From contig JAEVZQ010000281.1 in the NCBI GenBank assembly GCA_023392135.1, positions 1 to 6,406 of the forward strand: a stretch of DNA of 6,406 nucleotides, in the 5' to 3' direction. Origin of the DNA: Pseudomonadota bacterium (GTDB taxonomy: Bacteria > Pseudomonadota > Alphaproteobacteria > Rhizobiales > Hyphomicrobiaceae). How positions within the stretch are numbered: position 1 is the stretch's first letter; every line of letters starts with the position of its first letter. This document shows, one piece after another, positions 1 to 6,406 of the stretch. A program made the translations under genes and the position numbers. The notes under the pieces are model-generated. The model was not told the DNA's origin, did not search any database, and saw nothing but the letters and a program-made list of their open reading frames with translations.

Positions 1-13
1 GTCATCATCAGGT

Positions 14-18
14 AAGGA
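14..18 (+). promoter_or_regulatory. Ribosome binding site of the flavodoxin-like gene
   Basis: AAGGA lies 7 nt upstream of the ATG at 26, a good Shine-Dalgarno position that supports this start. The bases before it (1-25) are too few to judge. A TAA at 13-15 could end an upstream gene, but nothing else supports that. Confidence 0.6.
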
Positions 19-25
19 CCGCCCC

Positions 26-595
26 ATGCTGCGCTATCTCGTCGCCTACGTTTCGTGCGAGGGGCAGACCGAGAAGGTCTCCCATTTCGTCGCCCGCCGC
101 CTCGAGGACGATGGCGCGCTGGTGCGGCTCGTCGACATCAAAGCGCACGAGACGGAAACCGGCGTGGATGACTGCGATGCGATGATGATCGCCGGGTCGG
201 TGCACCGCGGCCAGTTCGACGGCGAGCTGTCCTCCTTCATCATGCGTCATGGGGAGTCTTTGCGTCGTTGCCCCTCGGCTTTTCTGCCGGTCAGCCTGTC
301 GGCTGCCTCGCATGAGCAAAGCGAGCGATCGGCAATCGACGAGATCGCGCAACGGTTCGTGGCCGAGCACGGGTGGGTCCCTGATGTCGTCTGGCACGTC
401 GCAGGTGCGGTCCATGACAGGAGGCTCAACCCGATCGAGCGGCTGATCCTTCACACGATCGTCGACTCGAAAGGCGTCGAGCGCCACCCTTCCGGTGATA
501 CGGAGCTGACCGACTGGGGCGGTCTGCAGCGGTTCGTCCGCCAGTTCGAGGCGCTCGCGCTTTCGAGGGCGCAAGCGCGCCCAAGCGAGGCTTGA
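26..595 (+). CDS. HemG-like flavodoxin-domain protein (protoporphyrinogen oxidase-like)
   Basis: This 189-residue protein has the layout of the long-chain flavodoxin family that includes E. coli HemG, the FMN- and quinone-dependent protoporphyrinogen IX dehydrogenase of haem synthesis. Residues 3-9 form a first beta strand, followed by an FMN-phosphate loop S-C-E-G-Q-T (10-15). A GSVHRGQF stretch (57-64) matches the HemG GASIRYGHY region. PSAFLPVSLSAAS (83-95) aligns with the HemG segment PSAFYSVNL, AGAVHDRR (126-133) with AGALRYPR, and TDW (162-164) with the TDWEQV end of HemG. The length is close to HemG (about 180). It has no signal peptide or clear transmembrane helix; HemG itself associates with the membrane. 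The next gene begins 58 bases downstream on the same strand. Haem oxidation is inferred only: many alphaproteobacteria use HemJ, so this could be a flavodoxin-like reductase of other function. Confidence 0.8.
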   Translation: MLRYLVAYVSCEGQTEKVSHFVARRLEDDGALVRLVDIKAHETETGVDDCDAMMIAGSVHRGQFDGELSSFIMRHGESLRRCPSAFLPVSLSAASHEQSERSAIDEIAQRFVAEHGWVPDVVWHVAGAVHDRRLNPIERLILHTIVDSKGVERHPSGDTELTDWGGLQRFVRQFEALALSRAQARPSEA

Positions 596-653
596 ACTTC
601 GCGCAGGCGTATGCGAGCCCTGGCACCTAAGCTCATATCGCGAGTACGCCCCC

Positions 654-1676
<1,023 letters not shown>

Positions 1677-1684
1677 ATTGGTGC

Positions 1685-1702
1685 TCGCTTTGGTGGAAGC
1701 GA
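1685..1702. terminator. Weak hairpin between convergent genes
   Basis: TCGCTT (1685-1690) and AAGCGA (1697-1702) form a perfect 6-bp stem around a 6-nt loop in the 65-bp gap between the convergent GTPase and DUF6644-like genes. The position suits a shared terminator, but neither strand has a U-run after the stem, so it is not a canonical intrinsic terminator. It may be chance. Confidence 0.25.
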
Positions 1703-1741
1703 AGGGCTACCCGCCTAATCAGGGCACGATGCAATTTAGAT

Positions 1742-2233
1742 TTAGAAGTATGCGATCAGCCGTCCCGCGGCGGCAACGCAGAACCAGAGTGCGAGCGATA
1801 TCACTCCCCCAATTCGGAAGCGCGGCGGCAGAGGTGTCATTGCCGGCGTCTTCATCAGCGCGGCGGGTAACATGCGCTGCACGACAAGGGCGTTGAGAAC
1901 AGCGAGCGCAATCAGGCCCATTTTGATCTGAAACACTGGGTTCATGATGACATGGCTGGCCTCGGCCGTGAACAGCACGAGCCCTGTCAACACCATGAGG
2001 GAGAGGGCCAGCACTGCAATGCGGCGCGCCGGAACGATCACGGCGGCAGGTACCGTCTCCCGGAATGCCCCGAGCAGGCGCAGGTCCATCACGGCGACCG
2101 ACGCCGCCAACATCGTCAGTGCCAGGATGTGGGTGACGTTGGCCGCGGGATAGATCCACACCGATTGCCGGATCGCCATTCCCAGGCCTGATTGCTCCAG
2201 CGCAACGAGAATGGCCGGCGCTTCCGGCGACAT
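1742..2233 (-). CDS. DUF6644-like four-helix membrane protein
   Basis: This 163-residue integral membrane protein has four predicted helices, at about residues 26-49, 67-90, 100-118 and 140-160. Histidines occur at 35 (N-V-T-H-I-L) in helix 1 and at 94 (S-H-V) just after helix 2. They could ligate haem or a metal, as paired histidines do in CopD-like and b-type cytochrome membrane proteins; this is inference. I recognise the ANVTHILAL and N-terminal pattern as DUF6644 from memory; no function is established for it. The ATG at 2233 directly abuts the TAG of the upstream gene (TAGATG) and no clear Shine-Dalgarno precedes it, which points to translation by re-initiation and to a joint function with the DUF6152-like protein. 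It converges with the COG0523 GTPase gene across a 65-bp gap. It is probably the last gene of the minus-strand run. Confidence 0.8.
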   Translation of the reverse strand: MSPEAPAILVALEQSGLGMAIRQSVWIYPAANVTHILALTMLAASVAVMDLRLLGAFRETVPAAVIVPARRIAVLALSLMVLTGLVLFTAEASHVIMNPVFQIKMGLIALAVLNALVVQRMLPAALMKTPAMTPLPPRFRIGGVISLALWFCVAAAGRLIAYF

Positions 2234-2584
2234 CTAGCGCATCTCGATCGTTTTGCCGCCGATCGTGATCCGTTCAACCCGTAACTCGTCAGAGTCGCGA
2301 GTCGAGACGTAACCGACGGCTGTAATCGTGTTTCCGGGCGCGACCAACTCCTGCTCCGCGCCACGGCTGCGCATGCGGGATATGGGAGCGAGGATCAGAG
2401 TCCACGTCTTCTCCTTGCCCTGAACCGTCAGCGTCACGTGCGGATTTCCGTATTGGGCGGTAAGGATTTTGCCTTCGACGGTGACCAGCTTGCTCGCGTC
2501 ATAGCTGCCCCATCCGTGGTGCGCCGTGGCCGGAACGAGGAGGGCGAGGAGGAGCGCGGCGGCAAGGCCAATTCGACTGAACAT
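2234..2584 (-). CDS. Secreted DUF6152-like protein with His-His mature N-terminus
   Basis: This small protein of 116 residues has a classic Sec signal peptide: Arg4, a Leu/Ala-rich core (7-17) and a probable cleavage site after P-A-T-A (21). The mature periplasmic protein would be about 95 residues and start His22-His23-Gly-Trp. The rest looks like a small beta domain with V-E-G-K-I (36-40), G-N-P-H (46-49) and a G-Y-V strand (91-93). The AHH start and NPH motif match DUF6152 as I remember it, a family without assigned function. Exposed N-terminal histidines plus His49 suggest copper binding, as in CopC or histidine-brace proteins, but this is inferred. The start is ATG at 2584, with GGAG 8 nt upstream. 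Its stop abuts the start of the membrane-protein gene. It lies 82 bp downstream of mtnA on the same strand. Confidence 0.78.
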   Translation of the reverse strand: MFSRIGLAAALLLALLVPATAHHGWGSYDASKLVTVEGKILTAQYGNPHVTLTVQGKEKTWTLILAPISRMRSRGAEQELVAPGNTITAVGYVSTRDSDELRVERITIGGKTIEMR

Positions 2585-2609
2585 GGGCGTTTCTCCATTC
2601 GGCTGCAGC

Positions 2610-2638
2610 CATCAAAGGCCATCGCAAGCCAGGGTCAA
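2610..2638 (-). promoter_or_regulatory. Possible promoter for the DUF6152/DUF6644 pair
   Basis: In the 82-bp gap after mtnA the minus strand reads CTTGACTTGACC, a tandem of good -35-like TTGAC elements (bases 2643-2639 and 2638-2634). Seventeen bases downstream of TTGACC lies TTGATG (2615-2610), only a poor -10. A 10-bp palindrome, GGCTGCAGCC (2601-2610), overlaps the would-be start region. A separate promoter is plausible but weakly supported; read-through from mtnA is equally possible. Confidence 0.25.
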
Positions 2639-2666
2639 GTCAAGTGGGCGCGAGAATGGGAAGGCG

Positions 2667-3764
2667 CTATTCGTCTTTGCGCTCAGGATAGAGCGAGAGC
2701 AGTCCTTCGCGCGAAGCCGGGGCGACGCCACGCTCCGTGATGAAACCGGTGACGAGCCGCGCGGGCGTCACATCGAACGCCGGATTTCCTGCAGGCGAGC
2801 CCGGCGCGGCGATCTCGACGGTTACGACCGACCCGTCGGGCAGGCGGCCCGGCATCTTGAGGACCTCGTCTCCGGAGCGCTCCTCGATGGGAATGGAAAG
2901 GCCATCGTCGAGTGTCCAGTCGATCGTCGAATGCGGCAGTGCCACGTAAAAGGGCACATCATTGTCCTTGGCTGCGAGCGCCTTCAGATACGTGCCGATC
3001 TTGTTGGCGACATCGCCGTTCGCAGTCACACGATCCGTACCGACGATGCAAATGTCGACCTTGCCGGACTGCATCAGGTGTCCGCCCGCGTTGTCGACGA
3101 CAATCGTGTGCGGCACGCCGTGGCTGCCGAGCTCATAGGCCGTCAGCGACGCGCCCTGATTGCGCGGCCGTGTTTCATCTACCCACACGTGGACGGGAAT
3201 GCCGGCATCGTGCGCCTGATAGATCGGTGAGGTGGCCGTGCCCCAGTCCACGCACGCAAGCCAGCCGGCATTGCAGTGCGTGAGCACGTTCACGCTCTCG
3301 CCAAGCGCCTTTTTTGCAGCGATTTCCTCTATGAGATCGAGCCCGTTGACGCCGATCAGGCGGCAGGTCTCGACGTCTTCGTCGGCAAGGCCAGCAGCGC
3401 ATTTGTAAGCGGCCTCGGCCCGTTTTTCACGCGGCAGGTTACGGACGACGGCGCGTACCTGCTCCAGCGCCCAGCGCAAGTTGATCGCCGTCGGCCGTTG
3501 CCGGGCGAGGTGTTCGATCGCGCGATCCATCGCCTCATCGGAGGCGTCCTTGCGCAGCGCGAGTGAGAGGCCATAGGCGGCAGTGACACCGATCAGCGGC
3601 GCGCCGCGCACCTGCATCGTCAGGATGGCACGCGCGGCATCCTCGCAGGATTGGAGCGTAACCGTCTCAAACCGATGCGGCAGCTTCGTCTGGTCGATGA
3701 TTTCGACCGACCATCCATCCGGGTTCAGCCATATGGTTCGGTAGTGCCGTCCACCGATTTTCAT
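2667..3764 (-). CDS. mtnA: S-methyl-5-thioribose-1-phosphate isomerase
   Basis: The enzyme converts 5-methylthioribose-1-phosphate, made by MtnP, into 5-methylthioribulose-1-phosphate in cytoplasmic MTA salvage. The 365 residues cover the whole aIF2B-like fold: R-G-A-P at 53-56, T-H-C-N-A-G at 162-167 with the catalytic Cys164, G-T-D-R at 242-245 with the catalytic Asp244, an N-K-I-G-T-Y segment (254-259), and the N-P-A-F-D-V-T-P block (327-334) near the C-terminus. Family members are typically about 340-370 residues. I chose the ATG at 3764 because GAGGTG sits 8 nt upstream and homology starts there; an in-frame upstream start would add 36 residues that overlap the preceding gene and look like noise. 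It lies 28 nt after the zinc-ribbon gene and is probably co-transcribed with it and apt. The [11 protein letters not shown] variant of the active-site loop resembles an alphaproteobacterial subtype, but substrate identity is well supported by the mtnP and apt neighbours. Confidence 0.94.
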   Translation of the reverse strand: MKIGGRHYRTIWLNPDGWSVEIIDQTKLPHRFETVTLQSCEDAARAILTMQVRGAPLIGVTAAYGLSLALRKDASDEAMDRAIEHLARQRPTAINLRWALEQVRAVVRNLPREKRAEAAYKCAAGLADEDVETCRLIGVNGLDLIEEIAAKKALGESVNVLTHCNAGWLACVDWGTATSPIYQAHDAGIPVHVWVDETRPRNQGASLTAYELGSHGVPHTIVVDNAGGHLMQSGKVDICIVGTDRVTANGDVANKIGTYLKALAAKDNDVPFYVALPHSTIDWTLDDGLSIPIEERSGDEVLKMPGRLPDGSVVTVEIAAPGSPAGNPAFDVTPARLVTGFITERGVAPASREGLLSLYPERKDE

Positions 3765-3772
3765 CCGTGCTT

Positions 3773-3778
3773 CACCTC
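3773..3778 (-). promoter_or_regulatory. mtnA ribosome binding site
   Basis: On the minus strand GAGGTG is 8 nt upstream of the ATG at 3764. It sits inside the 28-nt gap after the zinc-ribbon gene and decides the shorter mtnA start over the in-frame start at 3872. Confidence 0.6.
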
Positions 3779-3792
3779 GCTTTACGCCGGGG

Positions 3793-4038
3793 TTAGCTGA
3801 AGCTGCCCGGCGTCGATCCCATCGGAATGTGGAGGGTGTCGTCCAAACCGCAAGACGCGCACGACAGCGCATACCATTCGGCGTATGGCCGGGCCGAACG
3901 ATCCTCGACCGACAGACCGGGATTGCCGCAGACCGGGCAGGGTACGTCAGAATCCGGGTTCAACCGGCCGGCGGTCACCGCGGCCAGCGCCTCGCGAGCT
4001 CTGCCGGGCGGCAGGCTGTTTCCGTTCATCTCGCTCAT
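3793..4038 (-). CDS. Small zinc-ribbon protein, uncharacterised
   Basis: This is an 81-residue hypothetical protein. Two Cys knuckles, C-P-V-C (34-37) and C-A-S-C (60-63), 22 residues apart, form a likely zinc ribbon. The segment before the second knuckle reads Y-A-E-W-Y-A-L-S. The N-terminal 25 residues look helical, and the tail after 70 is Gly/Ser/Pro-rich. It has no signal peptide or membrane segment, so it is probably cytoplasmic. Its ATG directly abuts the apt stop (TGAATG), and AAGGA lies 6 nt upstream inside apt, so translation is probably coupled to apt; mtnA starts 28 nt downstream. I do not recognise the family. Context suggests a role linked to MTA or adenine salvage, perhaps regulation or protein binding, but a bystander gene is possible. 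The ribbon also rules out reading this stretch as an N-terminal extension of MtnA. Confidence 0.75.
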   Translation of the reverse strand: MSEMNGNSLPPGRAREALAAVTAGRLNPDSDVPCPVCGNPGLSVEDRSARPYAEWYALSCASCGLDDTLHIPMGSTPGSFS

Positions 4039-4569
4039 TCAGTGTCCTTCAAAGGCAACCAGCGCGTGACACTTCACGCCACTGGCTTCCAGTTTGCTGA
4101 GACCGCCGAGCTCCGGCAGGTCGACTACGAAAGCGGCGCCGACCACCTCGCCGCCTGAGCGGCGGACGAGCTTCACGGCTGCATCGGCAGTGCCGCCGGT
4201 GGCAATCAGGTCGTCGATGATGAGGATCCGCTCACTCTGGCGGATCGCATCCTCGTGGATTTCGATGGCATCTACGCCGTACTCGAGCGTGTACTCCTGC
4301 CCGATGGTCTTCCACGGCAGCTTCCCCTTCTTGCGGATCGGGATGAATCCGCAGCCGAGTCGGTCCGCCACGGCGCCGCCGAGAATGAAGCCGCGGGCCT
4401 CGATCCCGGCCACCGCGTCGACCTTCTGCGCTTCGAACGGCTTGGCAAGCGCGATGATCGCCCTCTCGAAACCGTCTGCATCGCGCAGCAGCGTTGTGAC
4501 GTCACGGAACATGATTCCGGGCTTCGGATAATCCGGAATGGTCCGGATCAATTGCTTCAGCTCGTCCAC
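4039..4569 (-). CDS. apt: Adenine phosphoribosyltransferase
   Basis: Apt joins adenine and PRPP to give AMP and pyrophosphate in the cytoplasm, recycling the adenine released from MTA. The 176-residue length is typical of the family. The P-K-P-G-I-M-F-R-D motif is at 15-23, the A-G-I-E-A-R-G-F stretch at 54-61, the flexible-loop region R-K-K-G-K-L-P at 79-85 with E-Y-T-L-E-Y-G at 92-98, and the PRPP-binding motif I-L-I-I-D-D-L-I-A-T-G-G-T at 115-127. The start is GTG at 4569, supported by a perfect AGGAGGT 6 nt upstream and by the homologous N-terminus. Its TGA abuts the ATG of the zinc-ribbon gene. It is the first gene of a minus-strand run toward mtnA and faces away from the 125-residue membrane-protein gene, so the 151-bp gap should hold both promoters. 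Confidence 0.96.
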   Translation of the reverse strand: MDELKQLIRTIPDYPKPGIMFRDVTTLLRDADGFERAIIALAKPFEAQKVDAVAGIEARGFILGGAVADRLGCGFIPIRKKGKLPWKTIGQEYTLEYGVDAIEIHEDAIRQSERILIIDDLIATGGTADAAVKLVRRSGGEVVGAAFVVDLPELGGLSKLEASGVKCHALVAFEGH

Positions 4570-4575
4570 CGCGTT

Positions 4576-4582
4576 ACCTCCT
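4576..4582 (-). promoter_or_regulatory. apt ribosome binding site
   Basis: A perfect AGGAGGT on the minus strand ends 6 nt before the GTG at 4569. It is the strongest Shine-Dalgarno in the window, fixes the GTG start and suggests efficient translation of the first gene of the salvage run. Confidence 0.75.
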
Positions 4583-4707
4583 CGACGCCCTATTAGCGGC
4601 GTAAATCGTCATTATCGGTTCTCTGACGGTAGGGAGTAGCGCGAGGGCGCACGGGTGCCACGTCGCCGGGGATGGTGGCCGAATGTCCGCTCGCAAGACG
4701 GCGGTAC
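4583..4707. other. Divergent intergenic region between apt and the membrane-protein gene
   Basis: About 125 bp lie outside the ribosome binding sites here. On the minus strand GATAAT (4617-4612) could be a -10 for apt, but no good -35 lies 16-18 bases upstream of it. For the plus strand I find no convincing promoter. No strong inverted repeat or riboswitch-like structure is visible. Confidence 0.35.
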
Positions 4708-4720
4708 GAGGTAATGCATA

Positions 4721-5098
4721 ATGGCCATTTCTGACCCTCCTTTTTCGATCCCCGTAGCGGATGGCGGCCCGGATGACCTGCCCCGCACGTTGCGCCGGGA
4801 GCGCGAAGCCCGCGAGCGGCAGGCCCGCGAAATGCGCGAGCGCGCTGCCGCAGGTCCGGCGGGCTACAATGCCTACGCTCCGAGCATGTCGGAAAGGACG
4901 AGCGTAGCTGCGGGCGTCGTTACCCGGCTCGATCTTCCATTCCTTCACCTCATGGCCTTCTTTCTGAAGGCGGCATTCGCGGCGGTACCGGCACTTATCG
5001 TGCTCGGTTGCCTGCTCTGGGGCGCAGGGCACGCGTTGCTGAACTGGTTCCCCGACCTCGTGAAGATGCAGATCCTTATTCTGTTTCCACCCGGCTAG
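4721..5098 (+). CDS. Small membrane protein with charged helix, uncharacterised
   Basis: The product has 125 residues. A Pro/Asp-rich N-terminus (1-21) is followed by a strongly charged Arg/Glu helix (about 22-43, nine Arg and five Glu), which may form a coiled coil or bind acidic partners or membrane lipids. A Gly/Ala/Tyr linker (44-70) leads to one hydrophobic segment (about 78-106), and the protein ends in an amphipathic stretch with K115 and a Pro-rich end. No signal peptide is present, so the charged domain probably faces the cytoplasm. GAGGT lies 8 nt before the ATG. A longer open frame on the opposite strand is judged a shadow, because this frame has the hydrophobic segment and the ribosome binding site. 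I do not recognise the family. It is the first of two plus-strand genes inserted between apt and mtnP. Confidence 0.7.
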   Translation: MAISDPPFSIPVADGGPDDLPRTLRREREARERQAREMRERAAAGPAGYNAYAPSMSERTSVAAGVVTRLDLPFLHLMAFFLKAAFAAVPALIVLGCLLWGAGHALLNWFPDLVKMQILILFPPG

Positions 5099-5234
5099 GC
5101 AACCCGGCACGGCATTTTACCGACTCCGATCCAGGCGCCTTGTCGCGCGCTCTGCGAACGGCTGCCTTGCTTCGTGCCCGATATGATCCCAGCTGAATAG
5201 ATGTTAAAGTGTCGAGCCGACTTCGAATCCAGCC
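5099..5234. other. Gap before the AhpD-like gene
   Basis: This stretch of 136 bp is shorter than the usual gap threshold but sits between two same-strand genes. TATGAT at 5182-5187 is a -10-like hexamer, but TTGCTT (5167-5172) is too close to serve as its -35. No hairpin with a T-run is seen, so whether the AhpD-like gene has its own promoter is open. Confidence 0.3.
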
Positions 5235-5240
5235 GGGAGG
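5235..5240 (+). promoter_or_regulatory. Ribosome binding site of the AhpD-like gene
   Basis: GGGAGG lies 5 nt before the ATG at 5246. It selects this start over an in-frame ATG at 5201, whose extra 15 residues lack family similarity. Confidence 0.65.
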
Positions 5241-5245
5241 TCCAG

Positions 5246-5593
5246 ATGTCCGATTCCGTATATCCCCCATCGACGCCGCAGTTAGCGCAAAAGCGCCGGC
5301 AACTCGCCCCTGAGACGGAGGCGGCTTTCCGCGCCTTCAGTCAGCAGGTCTTCGCGGATGGCGCGCTTCCGGCCAAGATGAAGCAGATCATTGCGGTCGC
5401 CGTCGCCCACGTCACGCAGTGCCCATACTGCATCAAGGGCCACACCAAGGCAGCGCTGCGCCACGGTGCGACCGAGCAGGAAATCATGGAAGCCATCTGG
5501 GTCGCGTCCGAGATGCGCGCCGGTGGGGCCTACGCGCACTCGCTCGTTGCTCTCGCCGAGATGGACAAAGTGGCCGAGAGCAAGTCCGCGTAG
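5246..5593 (+). CDS. AhpD/carboxymuconolactone decarboxylase-like CXXC protein
   Basis: This 115-residue all-helical protein belongs to the AhpD-like (carboxymuconolactone decarboxylase) superfamily. The helix-capping redox motif C-P-Y-C is at 59-62 with His66 four residues on, as in the E-x11-C-x-x-C-x3-H arrangement of alkylhydroperoxidases; the helix before it reads A-V-A-V-A-H-V-T-Q (50-58), so the usual proton-relay Glu is replaced or shifted. Helix R-H-G-A-T-E-Q-E-I (72-80) and the final A-G-G-A-Y-A-H-S (92-99) are also typical. Such proteins act in peroxide reduction or as small-molecule decarboxylases; the pairing of CXXC with His favours a thiol redox role. Substrate and partner are unknown. 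I chose ATG 5246 over 5201 because of the GGGAGG site 5 nt upstream. It ends 12 nt before the stop of the convergent mtnP gene. Confidence 0.85.
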   Translation: MSDSVYPPSTPQLAQKRRQLAPETEAAFRAFSQQVFADGALPAKMKQIIAVAVAHVTQCPYCIKGHTKAALRHGATEQEIMEAIWVASEMRAGGAYAHSLVALAEMDKVAESKSA

Positions 5594-5605
5594 GACAGGG
5601 CGGCG

Positions 5606-6406
5606 CTATACCTGTGGCTTGAGAATGCAGCCTGCCACCGCATCGAGCTTGGCTACGAGTTCCGGATCGCGCGCTTCGGGTGCGGTGATGACCGCCACCT
5701 CGAGCGCCCGGTCGGAGCCGATCGGGCACGGCTTGTGCTCGCGTGGAAACGAGGCGGTGACGCGCGCAAGCATACGCTGGGCAGTTTCCGTGTTGGACTT
5801 CATGACCTGAAGCACGGCCGCGACGTCCACGTTGTCGTGATCGTCATGCCAGCAGTCGTAATCCGTGACCATGGCGACGGTCGCATAACAGATCTCGGCC
5901 TCACGGGCGAGCTTTGCCTCGGGCATATTGGTCATGCCGATAACGTCGCACCCCCAGGAGCGGTAGAGGTTCGATTCCGCGCGGGTGGAGAACTGCGGGC
6001 CTTCCATGACGACGTAGGTGCCGCCGCGGCGATAATCGATCTTCTCCGCCTCCAACGCCACCTCGACCTGGTCGACCAGGCCAGGGCTCACCGGATCGGC
6101 CATGGAGACGTGCGCGACGAGGCCGTTGCCGAAGAAGCTCTTCTCGCGTGCGAAGGTTCGATCGATGAACTGGTCGACCAGCACGAACATGCCCGGCGGT
6201 AGATCCTCTCGCAGCGAGCCGCAGGCGGAAACGGAGATGAGATCGGTCACGCCCGTGCGTTTCAGAGCGTCGATATTGGCACGGTAGTTGATTCCCGTCG
6301 GGGAAAGCGGATGCCCGCGGCCGTGGCGCGGCAGGAAACGGATCGGCAGGCCTTCGACCTCCGCGAACAGGATCTCGTCCGACGGGTCGCCCCAGGGGGT
6401 CGAGAC
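5606..6406 (-). CDS. mtnP: 5'-methylthioadenosine phosphorylase (5' end beyond window)
   Basis: MtnP cleaves MTA with phosphate into adenine and 5-methylthioribose-1-phosphate, feeding apt and mtnA in this window. The 266 visible residues begin inside the gene: family members are about 285-300 residues, so roughly 20-30 N-terminal residues, including the first phosphate-binding Gly loop, lie beyond base 6406. Numbering from the edge, R-H-G-R-G-H is at 27-32, the S-A-C-G-S strand at 60-64, the PNP/MTAP signature G-P-Q-F-S-T-R-A-E at 136-144, and the M-T-N-M-P-E-A block at 158-164. T-D-Y-D-C-W (181-186) supplies the aspartates that select adenine over hypoxanthine, so MTA or adenosine rather than inosine is the likely substrate. 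An internal GTG at 6250 is not the start, since homology continues to the edge. It is on the same strand as apt and mtnA but separated by two plus-strand genes. Confidence 0.93.
   Translation of the reverse strand, partial: VSTPWGDPSDEILFAEVEGLPIRFLPRHGRGHPLSPTGINYRANIDALKRTGVTDLISVSACGSLREDLPPGMFVLVDQFIDRTFAREKSFFGNGLVAHVSMADPVSPGLVDQVEVALEAEKIDYRRGGTYVVMEGPQFSTRAESNLYRSWGCDVIGMTNMPEAKLAREAEICYATVAMVTDYDCWHDDHDNVDVAAVLQVMKSNTETAQRMLARVTASFPREHKPCPIGSDRALEVAVITAPEARDPELVAKLDAVAGCILKPQV

Noticed and set aside
1..25. Possible end of an upstream gene (TAA at 13-15)
   Set aside because: Only four codons are visible before the stop, so nothing supports a gene call.
3765..3872. N-terminal extension of mtnA by 36 residues
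   Set aside because: It overlaps the zinc-ribbon gene, looks like noise, and the ATG at 3764 has a Shine-Dalgarno site and begins the homology.
4714..4734. Six-codon open frame starting at an ATG 7 bases before the membrane-protein start
   Set aside because: Too short to support a leader peptide, and there is no attenuator-like structure around it.
4574..5110. 178-residue minus-strand frame opposite the 125-residue membrane protein
   Set aside because: Longer than the plus-strand gene, but Arg-rich, motif-free and without a convincing ribosome binding site; the plus-strand frame has a coherent membrane segment.
5201..5245. Upstream in-frame start of the AhpD-like gene
   Set aside because: The GGGAGG site favours the ATG at 5246, and the extra residues have no family similarity.
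5595..5615. ACAGG/CCTGT inverted repeat at the convergent end of the AhpD-like and mtnP genes
   Set aside because: A 5-bp stem with an 11-nt loop and no T-run is too weak for a terminator call.

Overview
The window is GC-rich (by eye roughly 60% or more) with compact, mostly same-strand gene packing. The protein sequences look alphaproteobacterial, most likely Hyphomicrobiales (Rhizobiales) or a close relative. This placement rests on overall protein character and on an mtnP/apt/mtnA neighbourhood; no marker gene is present to confirm it. It is an ordinary chromosomal metabolic region: I see no insertion sequence, phage gene, tRNA, rRNA or CRISPR array.

Layout from left to right. (1) Plus strand, 26-1676: a HemG-like flavodoxin-fold protein, then a COG0523/CobW-type G3E GTPase with a TTG start and a His-rich metal-binding loop. 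(2) Minus strand, 4569 down to 1742: a five-gene run of apt, an 81-residue zinc-ribbon protein, mtnA, a secreted DUF6152-like protein whose mature N-terminus is probably His-His, and a four-helix DUF6644-like membrane protein. Two junctions in this run have a stop codon directly abutting the next ATG, so translational coupling is likely. (3) Plus strand, 4721-5593: a small protein with a charged helix and one membrane segment, then a CXXC AhpD/carboxymuconolactone-decarboxylase-like protein. (4) Minus strand, 5606 to the right edge: mtnP, missing only its N-terminus because the window ends.

The core theme is recycling of 5'-methylthioadenosine (MTA). MtnP splits MTA into adenine and 5-methylthioribose-1-phosphate, Apt returns adenine to AMP, and MtnA isomerises the sugar phosphate to 5-methylthioribulose-1-phosphate. 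The enzymes for later steps are not in the window. The three salvage genes share a strand but are split by the plus-strand pair, so mtnP cannot be simply co-transcribed with apt.

The least understood parts are the DUF6152/DUF6644 pair, whose layout recalls CopC/CopD copper systems, the zinc-ribbon protein wedged between apt and mtnA, and the 125-residue membrane protein. These carry the main findings, all at hypothesis level.
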